This document shows positions 18,182-23,908 of a stretch of DNA of 23,908 nt, in pieces. The notes below the pieces were generated by a model. It did not search any database and had not been told where the DNA came from. It saw only the letters and a program-made list of their open reading frames with translations. The stretch lies in IMG/VR virus record IMGVR_UViG_3300036854_000033, positions 1 through 23,908 of that record; one strand, given 5' to 3'. Each line of letters opens with the position of its first letter. The stretch's first letter is position 1. Origin of the DNA: a virus. Made by a program: the position numbers and the translations under genes.

Positions 18182-20553
18182 CGTGGTTCTCCTGACTCCT
18201 GGCCGGTGAGGAACCGGCCAGGCTCGCGGCCGGTGAGGCTGCTCGGCGGCCTGGGCGCAGCGACCGACCGGCGGGGCTCCCGGCCGGTCAGGGCGGTCGC
18301 TGGTTCTTCCCCGGTAGTGTGCGGGTCTGGTTCGCGGCCGTGGCGGTAGATGCGGGACAGGATCGCTGCGGGCACCCGCCCGGTCGAGGTGGTCAGCGAC
18401 CGCTGGGTGAGGTGGCCGGCGGCGAGGACCCGCCGGACCGCCAGGCTGCTGGACGTGGCCCGCTGGGCGGCGCGGGCCACTCCGGCGGCGAGTTTCCGGT
18501 CGGTCCCCGCACTCGACGTACGCTGGTCGGCGCGGCCGGACGCGGCGGCGACCTTCCGGCCGGTCGCGCTGGTCGCCGTCCGCTGGGAGGCGACCGCCGT
18601 GGCGGCGCGGACGGCTGTGCCGGTCGCGCGCGTTGCCGTCCGCTGGGGGCTGAGCGCGGCGGCGGCCGGTGCCTTCTGCCCGGCTGCGGTGGCCGTGGTG
18701 CGCTGCTCAAGCCGTGGCGCGCTGCCGAGCAGCTTCGTCGCGGTCGTCGACGCCCGCTGGACGAGCTGGGCCGCGCCGGTCGTGAGCTTCTTGGCGGCGA
18801 GGCTGTCCGCCGATCGCTGAGCGGCGACCGCCGCGCCCGTGGTGAGCTTCTTCCCGGCCGCCGTTGCCGTGGTCCGCTGGACGGCCTGGCCGGCGCCAGC
18901 CCGGACGGCGACGGCGGCAGCGGTCGCCGCCGACCGCTGCGCGGCGGTCGCCGCTCCCGTGGTCGCCTTCGTCGCCGCCGAGGTTGCGGCGGTCCGCTGC
19001 TCGGCCCGGGGCGCCGCCTGGCCACGTTTGCTGCTCGTCGCGGCGACCGTGGAACGCTGCGCGGCCGTCGGGGCAGCCTGGCCGCGCTTGCTGCTCGTCG
19101 CCTGGTCGGTCGACCGCTGGGCAAGCGCGGGGCTTGCCTGGCCGGTCTTTGCGCCAGAAGCCTGCGTCGCCGACCGCTGGGCGAGCTGGGCGCTGCCGCC
19201 CCGTGCCACGGTCGACGAGCCCTGCTCCCGGGTCTCCGACCGGACGGTGAGCTGGGCCGCGCCGCTGGCCAGTTTCGCTCCGGTCGCCGCCGCCGCGGTC
19301 CGCTGGGCGAGCTGGCCGGTCCCGGCGCGGCTGGTCGGCCCGGCAGTCGCGGTCGCGGTGGACCGCTGGGCAAGCTGGGGGGTGGCCTGGCCGCGTTTGA
19401 CCGCGGTGGTGGTCGTCGCGGTCCGCTGCTCAGCGCTCGGGGCCGCCTGGCCGCGTTTGACCACGGAGGCGACCCCGGCGGACCGCTGGTCGGTCCGGCC
19501 GGCGCCGGTCGTGAGTTTCTTCCCCGCCGCGGTCGTCATGGTCCGCTGGGCGGCGACGGGCGCGCTGCTGGCCAGCTTCGTGCCGCTGCCGGCGGCGACG
19601 CTGCGCTGGGCTCCCAGGGCCGCGCCGGTCGTGAGCTTCGCGCCCGAGGCGGTCGTCGCGGTCCGCTGCGCCAGGCTGGCCGGGCCGCCGTGCACGGCGG
19701 CGACGACCGCGATCGTGCCCAGCTCCAAGCTGCCCGGCTGGGCGCCCCGGGTGCCGAGCTGGGCGCCGCCGAGCGGGGACGGGATACCGGCCCTGGCCGT
19801 CCCCGCCGAGGTAGCCTGCGCCCTGGTGACCAGGTGCCACAGCAGCGGCGGCGGGGGGAAGGACTGGGCCGCCTGCCCCGCCGCTGCTGCGACCGCCGGG
19901 CCAGGCCAGGTCGTGTCCGAGTCGCCGAGGTCGTCGAACCAGGCGGTGATGCCGGACAGGCCGGTGCCGGTGTGGCCGTAGCGGACCCGGTCGGTCGCCG
20001 AGATGGTGTTGAACACGACCGGGAGGATCGTCTCGGTCGGGGTTCCCGGGTCGTCCATGGAGGTCCACAGGCGGACTTCGACCACGCCGTTGACCGTGTC
20101 TCCGAAGAAGCGGGCCTCCACCCGGACCCACTGGTTCAGGGGGATCACGGTCGTCCCCGTCCCGCCGGAGGGGGTGTTCCCGACCGAGTCGCGGACGATG
20201 AGCTGCCGGCTGGGGTTCAGGCTGACCGACGCGAGGGAGCTGGCGCCCGACAGCCAGCGGATCACCTGGAAGGTCGCCGAGGGGGACGCGTCGACGAACA
20301 GGTAGGCCCGCTCAAAGTGGGTGGTGAACGAGCCGCCGAGGGAGGTCGTCCAGGAGCAGTAGCACTCGGCGAGGCTGCCGCCGAGGGACATCTTGAAGCT
20401 GGTGCTGCCGTGGGCGGCGTGGGTTGAGTCGTAGGTGGCGGTCGCGCCCGTGCCCGTGGTGACCAGGTCGAGCTGGTTCCCGCCGCCGCCGGAGTTGGCG
20501 GGGGTGATCCCGGTGCCGTTGGGACCCTCCAAGGCGTTGGTGAGCAGGCCCAC
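18178..20553 (-). CDS. Large virion-associated protein with lectin-like domain and about 22 20-residue repeats
   Basis: A 791-aa protein in three parts. Residues 1 to about 215 are beta-rich, with LNQWVRVEARFFGDTVNGVV and WFDDLGDSDTTWPGP, a LamG/concanavalin-like pattern. Residues 216-295 are an Ala/Gly/Pro linker. Residues 296-736 are degenerate tandem repeats, nearly all exactly 20 aa, each beginning QR[ST] and often continuing as xAxGxKLTTGAAxxA. The last 55 residues carry a second motif, [HT]GxE[PS]. The repeat tract has no aromatic residue before its last position, about 60 basic against about 10 acidic residues, and is mostly Ala, Thr, Ser and Gly. It could be a fibre, a disordered polyanion-binding tail, or both. 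The GTG at 20553 is assumed; its ribosome binding site is weak. Confidence 0.75.
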   Translation of the reverse strand: MGLLTNALEGPNGTGITPANSGGGGNQLDLVTTGTGATATYDSTHAAHGSTSFKMSLGGSLAECYCSWTTSLGGSFTTHFERAYLFVDASPSATFQVIRWLSGASSLASVSLNPSRQLIVRDSVGNTPSGGTGTTVIPLNQWVRVEARFFGDTVNGVVEVRLWTSMDDPGTPTETILPVVFNTISATDRVRYGHTGTGLSGITAWFDDLGDSDTTWPGPAVAAAAGQAAQSFPPPPLLWHLVTRAQATSAGTARAGIPSPLGGAQLGTRGAQPGSLELGTIAVVAAVHGGPASLAQRTATTASGAKLTTGAALGAQRSVAAGSGTKLASSAPVAAQRTMTTAAGKKLTTGAGRTDQRSAGVASVVKRGQAAPSAEQRTATTTTAVKRGQATPQLAQRSTATATAGPTSRAGTGQLAQRTAAAATGAKLASGAAQLTVRSETREQGSSTVARGGSAQLAQRSATQASGAKTGQASPALAQRSTDQATSSKRGQAAPTAAQRSTVAATSSKRGQAAPRAEQRTAATSAATKATTGAATAAQRSAATAAAVAVRAGAGQAVQRTTATAAGKKLTTGAAVAAQRSADSLAAKKLTTGAAQLVQRASTTATKLLGSAPRLEQRTTATAAGQKAPAAAALSPQRTATRATGTAVRAATAVASQRTATSATGRKVAAASGRADQRTSSAGTDRKLAAGVARAAQRATSSSLAVRRVLAAGHLTQRSLTTSTGRVPAAILSRIYRHGREPDPHTTGEEPATALTGREPRRSVAAPRPPSSLTGREPGRFLTGQESGEPR
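18181..18345 (-). repeat. C-terminal [HT]GxE[PS] motif repeats
   Basis: The last 55 codons of the 791-aa protein hold HGREP, TGEEP, TGREP, TGREP and TGQES, three of them preceded by L. They are spaced irregularly (about 7 to 16 residues) and are distinct from the 20-residue repeats. At DNA level the block is seen as recurring CGGCCGGT-like strings. Confidence 0.6.
18346..19668 (-). repeat. About 22 degenerate 60-bp tandem repeats
   Basis: Units start at a CAG-CGG (QR) codon pair that recurs every 60 bp, with units of 18, 21 and 22 codons as the only length exceptions and one copy starting VR instead of QR. The first unit starts at 19668 and the last (22nd) at 18405. Sequence between QR pairs is diverged, so the period is kept more strictly than the sequence. 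Confidence 0.85.
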
Positions 20554-20562
20554 GGCAGCCGC

Positions 20563-21225
20563 CTAGTTGAGGATCTTGCAGCGCAGCTCGTTGGTGACGA
20601 CCTGGTTCGACGCCGAGCTGGCGCCCCACGTCGCGGAGACGCCGATCGCGCGTTCGATGGTCGTGTTGACCCCGGCGACGGCCCTGAGCGCGGCGGTGAC
20701 CGGGAACGGCGCCTCGGCGTTGAAGGTGGTCAGGCTCGCGCCGAACTGGTACTGGCCTTGGCCGTGGAGGGCGCCGGCCGTCCCGATCGCGGTGCAGAAC
20801 CCGGCCCATTCCAGCCACCACGGCCACGCCGCCGGGGTCGTCCCGGTGGTGAACGGCGAGCCGAGGGCGACGTCGCCGGTGATTACCCCGGCGCGGTCGC
20901 CGAACCACAGCCCAAGGGTGAGGATCGCGCCGGTGAGGGAGGAGTATTCGCCGTGGGCGCGGACGTACAGCTTCGTGCCGATGCGGAGCTTCCCCGCAGG
21001 GATGACGGGGAGGGGTTGGGGGCTCACGTCCTTCTTGGCCGTGAAGGTGTTGAACGCGGCGCCGACGGCGGTGTGGAAGGGTGGGACCGGCTCGACCAGG
21101 TAGAAGTCCAGGCCACCGGCGATCCTGGGGATTTCCCGGCCGTGCCGGTCGTAGCCGACGATGCCCGGCTGCAAGGCTTCCTCGCGGCGGGGCCGGTCGA
21201 GCAGGTACGCCTTGCGGGGGTCCAC
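20563..21225 (-). CDS. Virion structural protein, beta-rich
   Basis: A 220-aa protein. VDPRKAYLLDRPRREEALQP starts it, GGLDFYLVEPVPPFHTAVG follows, and RIGTKLYVRAHGEYSSLTGA, then ILTLGLWF, looks like one half of a jelly-roll or carbohydrate-binding beta sandwich. GTTPAAWPWWLEWAGFCTAI and QGQYQFGASLTTF complete it. The GTG at 21225 has a strong AGGAGG 7 nt upstream, starting at the stop of the preceding gene. Not assigned to a named family; the context (virion genes on both sides) makes a particle component likely. Confidence 0.65.
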   Translation of the reverse strand: MDPRKAYLLDRPRREEALQPGIVGYDRHGREIPRIAGGLDFYLVEPVPPFHTAVGAAFNTFTAKKDVSPQPLPVIPAGKLRIGTKLYVRAHGEYSSLTGAILTLGLWFGDRAGVITGDVALGSPFTTGTTPAAWPWWLEWAGFCTAIGTAGALHGQGQYQFGASLTTFNAEAPFPVTAALRAVAGVNTTIERAIGVSATWGASSASNQVVTNELRCKILN

Positions 21226-21236
21226 GTCGCGGCCTC

Positions 21237-21995
21237 CTAAACCGGGCCTACGTCTTCGACGAGCTGGTGGGTGATCGACTGCCAGTCGGACGTGACCGTT
21301 GCCGCCCCGGACGTCTTGGACATCTGCCACTTGAACTGCAGCGTCGCCGGGGTCGGGCCGGTCACGTAGTCGAGCATCTGTGGCGCGACCCCGTAGCGCA
21401 TCGTCTGGGCGACCTGGGCGCGGACCAGGTAGGTCGGGCCGGGGGGGACGTCGGCGAACGCGCCGCCGCCGACGGACACGACCCACTTCGCCTGCCAGGT
21501 GTCGGCGGTCGAGAAGCCGCTGCCGCCGATCAGCAGGTTGGCGGCGAACCAGACGAGGACCTTGAGGCGCCGGTTCACCCCGGGGGTGAACACCCCTCCG
21601 GTGACGATGTCGGAGTAGACCCCGGCGGTGGTGGACAGGGTGACGTTGCCGCCGGTCGCCTTGTCCAGCCAGCCTTTCGCGGCCCGGTCGTCGATCGTGC
21701 GGGCGAGGGTCGCGGCGGAGAGGACCTGGTAGACGGGCGCACCCGGGGAGTGGGCGACCGGGCTGGTGCCTTCCAGGCCACGGCCTCCTGCGAGGATGGA
21801 CAGGGTCGTCCCGGCGATCGTGTCGACTTCCAGGCGTTCGTCGTCGATGACGAGCAGGAACGGCCCGGCGGCAGGCAGGTAGGTGGCCACGTCCACGGTC
21901 GGAGTGGCCGCCCCCGACGCGGCGATGGCGCTCGTCAGGGTCGCGTTGGGGGCTTGCGGCAGGGGGCCGTTGGAGAACTGGACGGGGGTCGCCAA
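21237..21995 (-). CDS. Virion/tail-associated protein with RGLEGT motif
   Basis: A 252-aa protein. FLLVIDDERLEVDTIAGTTL, then SILAGGRGLEGTSPVAHSPG and APVYQVL, is a segment common in actinophage tail-fibre and virion proteins. The C-terminal 130 residues are beta-rich (FKWQMSKTSGAATVTSDWQS). It starts with the rare codon TTG at 21995, preceded by GGGGGTGGG, giving ATPVQFSNGPLPQAP after the start; no better start exists before the upstream stop. Probably a structural or fibre-attachment protein. Confidence 0.65.
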   Translation of the reverse strand: MATPVQFSNGPLPQAPNATLTSAIAASGAATPTVDVATYLPAAGPFLLVIDDERLEVDTIAGTTLSILAGGRGLEGTSPVAHSPGAPVYQVLSAATLARTIDDRAAKGWLDKATGGNVTLSTTAGVYSDIVTGGVFTPGVNRRLKVLVWFAANLLIGGSGFSTADTWQAKWVVSVGGGAFADVPPGPTYLVRAQVAQTMRYGVAPQMLDYVTGPTPATLQFKWQMSKTSGAATVTSDWQSITHQLVEDVGPV

Positions 21996-22010
21996 TCCTG
22001 TCCCACCCCC

Positions 22011-22196
22011 TTAGTTCCAGACCTGGTGCTGGGACAGGATCGCGTCGAGCGCCTGGATCGGCTGCTCGCCCTGGTTGCGCTTCATCTCGTACTGGTTTTC
22101 CAGGACTTTGTTGGCAGGCATATAGAGCTTGGCGTTCGCGTCGGTGATCGTCACAACCTGCTCATACTGCTCGGTTTGGAAGTTCCAAAGGTTCAC
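22011..22196 (-). CDS. 61-aa low-GC phage protein of unknown function
   Basis: Starts VNLWNFQTEQYEQVVTITDA and continues NAKLYMPANKVLENQYEMKR, ending in SQHQVWN. Its composition is unusual: by direct count GC is about 56% over 186 bp, against roughly 70% or more around it, with many Asn, Gln, Lys and Tyr codons. The GTG at 22196 has GGTGAG 6 nt before it and follows the previous stop by 7 nt. The protein is soluble and probably helical at the end. No family recognised. The composition may reflect amino-acid constraint rather than recent transfer. Confidence 0.7.
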   Translation of the reverse strand: MNLWNFQTEQYEQVVTITDANAKLYMPANKVLENQYEMKRNQGEQPIQALDAILSQHQVWN

Positions 22197-22203
22197 GGCC
22201 GGC

Positions 22204-22833
22204 TCACCCGGGCAGGCTGACGGTGAGGGCAGTCACCTGGTACTGGCCGGCGCCGCCGAACACTTCGCTGGTGAGCAGCTGGATGTCGCCGTCGCCGATC
22301 GCGGTCAGGTCGATCGCGGCGCCGCCGGAGGTGAGGGCGAGCTGCAAGGTGTCCGCGGTCGCGCCGACGACGAAGTAGACGATCCCCTCAGCCAGGGGGG
22401 CAGGCAGGCCCGCGCCGATCGTCGGCCAGACGGCCACCTGGTTGCCGTTGACCAGGCCGTGCGTCGCCGAGGTGAGCGTGTTCGCAGTCACGTCGGCGGC
22501 GTCGACGCTGAACGCGCGGCGGGCCGCCGACCCGGCGGGGACGAACCCCCGGAAGGTCCCCGCCGTGATCGCCGACCAAAGGCCGACGTAGAGGACGGTC
22601 ACGCCGGCCGGGACCGTGAACGTGTACGGGGTGCCGGACAGGCTCTTCGCCCCCGCGCTCGCCGCGGCCCAGGTGACGGGCAGGCGGGCGTAGCCGCCGC
22701 CGGCCAGCTCGTTCGCGCCGGTCGTCGACGGGTCACCGGAGTGGAGGCTGATGTGGGTGACCAGGGTCGCCAGCCCGGCCGCGCTGCCGTCGAGCAGGGC
22801 GTTCTTGGTCGGGTCGGTGAGGACGGCTGCCAC
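22204..22833 (-). CDS. Tail-fibre-like protein
   Basis: A 209-aa protein. THISLHSGDPSTTGANELAG, then GGYARLPVTWAAASAG, is a segment found across phage and prophage tail-fibre-like proteins (Gp77-like group). GTPYTFTVPAGVTVLYVGLW and FRGFVPAGSA complete the first jelly-roll-like half, and the second half from about residue 110 (DAADVTANTLTSATHGLVNG) is another beta domain. The GTG at 22833 has AAGGGAG upstream, right after the preceding stop. It sits directly after the tail-tube-like gene. Confidence 0.72.
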   Translation of the reverse strand: MAAVLTDPTKNALLDGSAAGLATLVTHISLHSGDPSTTGANELAGGGYARLPVTWAAASAGAKSLSGTPYTFTVPAGVTVLYVGLWSAITAGTFRGFVPAGSAARRAFSVDAADVTANTLTSATHGLVNGNQVAVWPTIGAGLPAPLAEGIVYFVVGATADTLQLALTSGGAAIDLTAIGDGDIQLLTSEVFGGAGQYQVTALTVSLPG

Positions 22834-22846
22834 GCCCGGCTCCCTT

Positions 22847-23518
22847 CTAGGTCAGGACCGTCCCGCCGCACACGGGGATCGGCGGCGCGGTCGTGGTCAC
22901 CGCGGCCAGCCAGTGCTCCCCCGTCTGGACGGTCGCCGGGGTGATCCAGCTGGTTCCCGTGCCAGGGCCGTCCCCCCACAAGGTTGACGGGGCGAACGTG
23001 TCGCCGATGAACTGGACGGTGGTCGGCTCGTTGGCGACGTTGTGGTCGCCGAGGCGGCCGTTCCCCACGTTCGGCCAGGCGTTGTAGAGGAACTGCTGCA
23101 CCCCGGTCGGGGAACACGCCCCCGCCCCGGCGATCCGCTGCCACACCTCAAGGGACCAGTGGTTCGCGCTCGCGCCTTCCTTGAGGGCGAAACCGGCACC
23201 GGTGACCAGGGGGGAGCCGACGGACAGCAGCCGCATGCTCAGGCCGAGTTCCATCATCTCCGGGTCGATGGTGCACAGGTCGACGGTGAGGGTGATGCGC
23301 TTGAGGATGTCCGGGTCCTTCTCGTTGATGCATAGGGCTCCGGCGGCGTTGCGCTGGATGAACTCGTCCCCGTCCTCGTACTGCGGGCTCTGGCCGATCT
23401 GGATGAACCCTTCGGAGACGATCACCTTCCCGGCCGCTCCGGTGACGGGCACGCCGCACGTGTCCAGCTTGACCATCCGCATGACCGTGCCCTTGATCGG
23501 GCTGACGCACTGCGACAT
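22847..23518 (-). CDS. Major tail protein (tail tube)-like
   Basis: A 223-aa protein. MSQCVSPIKGTVMRMVKLDT, YEDGDEFIQRNAAGALCINE, LKRITLTVDLCTIDPEMMEL and SLEVWQRIAGAGACSPTGVQ, followed by QFLYNAWPNV, correspond to a family I know as actinophage major tail proteins, with conserved Cys residues. If correct, it polymerises into the tail tube. The oddity is position: it lies upstream of the connector genes, and no tube gene is present between the gp10-like gene and the chaperone, where it is expected. A related capsid-side structural protein is the alternative. The ATG at 23518 follows the previous stop by 15 nt. Confidence 0.6.
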   Translation of the reverse strand: MSQCVSPIKGTVMRMVKLDTCGVPVTGAAGKVIVSEGFIQIGQSPQYEDGDEFIQRNAAGALCINEKDPDILKRITLTVDLCTIDPEMMELGLSMRLLSVGSPLVTGAGFALKEGASANHWSLEVWQRIAGAGACSPTGVQQFLYNAWPNVGNGRLGDHNVANEPTTVQFIGDTFAPSTLWGDGPGTGTSWITPATVQTGEHWLAAVTTTAPPIPVCGGTVLT

Positions 23519-23533
23519 GGGGGTCGGTCCCTC

Positions 23534-23908
23534 CTACGTGCTGGTGAGGTTGACGGCGACGGCGACGGCGCAGCAGTCGAAGCCGACCAGGTAGGTCCGC
23601 TCGGCGACGCCGGTGATCGTGTTCTCCGCCCGGTTGAAGCTCTCCGGGCGGGTGAAGGAGCGGACCGCGGAGCGGTAGGCGAACACGGGGCCGGTGCCGA
23701 CCAGCCAGGCCGAGTCCGCCGTCGGGGCGGCGCCCAGGGGGGAAGTGCCCGGGTAGCCTGCCCCGGCGGCGACCCGGTTCCCGGCGGGGGTTTCCAGCCG
23801 GGCGCCGTTGCGGACGACCAGGCCGAAGGCGACCAGGGCGGGGAGGGCGAGGCGGGGGACGTGGACGACGCCGAGGGCGCGGGTGCAGTCGCCGAGCAGC
23901 TGCTCTAG
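23534..23908 (-). CDS. Virion structural protein, C-terminal part (5' end outside window)
   Basis: An incomplete frame of 124 aa entering from the right edge. Near the edge it reads GVVHVPRLALPALVAFGLVV, then GAGYPGTSPLGAAP, WLVGTGPVFAYRSAVRSF and AERTYLVGFDCCAVAVAVNL before TAG. The last part (GPVFAYRS, then AERTYxxGxDCC) resembles actinophage capsid- or tail-associated proteins that precede the tail-tube-like gene; an exact family cannot be given. The stop lies 15 nt before the next gene, so it belongs to the same operon. Confidence 0.55.
   Translation of the reverse strand, partial: LEQLLGDCTRALGVVHVPRLALPALVAFGLVVRNGARLETPAGNRVAAGAGYPGTSPLGAAPTADSAWLVGTGPVFAYRSAVRSFTRPESFNRAENTITGVAERTYLVGFDCCAVAVAVNLTST

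Noticed and set aside
18346-19668. Possible CRISPR array because of the regular 60-bp period
   Set aside because: Repeats are degenerate, lie in one open reading frame, and there are no conserved repeats separated by unique spacers.
18319-20427. A 702-codon plus-strand open frame opposite the repeat protein
   Set aside because: Its Gly/Arg-rich repetitive translation follows from the minus-strand repeat codons. It has no ribosome binding site or domain.
1-23908. tRNA genes, insertion sequences, integrase and attachment sites
   Set aside because: Scanning both strands by eye showed no cloverleaf-like region, transposase, recombinase or long direct repeat that would support any of these.

Overview
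The window is a high-GC (roughly 70% or more) segment of an actinobacteriophage or actinobacterial prophage with siphovirus-type tail genes. The support is: a WhiB-family regulator (a family confined to actinobacteria and their phages), heavy GTG start use, actinophage-type minor tail proteins, an 887-residue tape measure protein and two peptidoglycan-degrading lysins. No integrase, replication gene, terminase, portal or tRNA is visible, so virulent, temperate and decayed prophage states cannot be told apart. Every gene except whiB is on the minus strand, so transcription runs from high to low coordinates and most genes touch or overlap (ATGA, GTGA, TGATG, TAATG).

Region A, 23908 to 15862: virion and head-tail connector genes. 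In order these are a truncated virion protein, a 223-aa major-tail-protein-like product, a 209-aa tail-fibre-like protein, a 61-aa protein of unusually low GC, two further virion-like proteins, a 791-aa protein with an N-terminal lectin-like part followed by about 22 degenerate 20-residue repeats, a 115-aa BppU-like protein, a 267-aa head-to-tail adaptor, a 75-aa Acb2/Tad1-type cyclic-nucleotide sponge, a connector gene split by an in-frame UAG, and an HK97-gp10-like protein.

Region B, 15703 to 8479: tail assembly. Two overlapping reading frames look like a frameshifted tail assembly chaperone. They are followed by the tape measure, a distal-tail-like protein, two actinophage minor tail proteins and a coiled-coil-start tail protein.

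Region C, 8468 to 3207: a glycosylation cassette with a SAM methyltransferase, an NAD-dependent sugar epimerase, three GT2-like glycosyltransferases, two small ORFs and one GT-B glycosyltransferase. It probably modifies virion proteins or a host-surface glycan.

Region D, 2792 to 175: the lysis cassette, with a 53-aa leader protein, an amidase, a small basic protein, a DUF1906/GH25-like lysin and a four-helix holin candidate. A whiB gene diverges from it on the plus strand and ends inside the 3' end of the GT-B gene.

Promoter-like signals sit at the transcription-unit boundaries. A 9-bp box, CCTGTCAGG, occurs three times in the same orientation. Two copies lie exactly 19 nt upstream of a good -10-like hexamer; the third lies in front of the tail operon. 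Three genes (whiB, the GT-B gene and the methyltransferase) have a -10-like hexamer exactly 7 nt before the start codon and no ribosome binding site, which is the geometry of leaderless mRNAs. The most unusual items are the repeat protein, the UAG-split connector gene, the anti-defence gene inside the virion operon, the shared C-terminal module of the two lysins, and the CCTGTCAGG promoter class.
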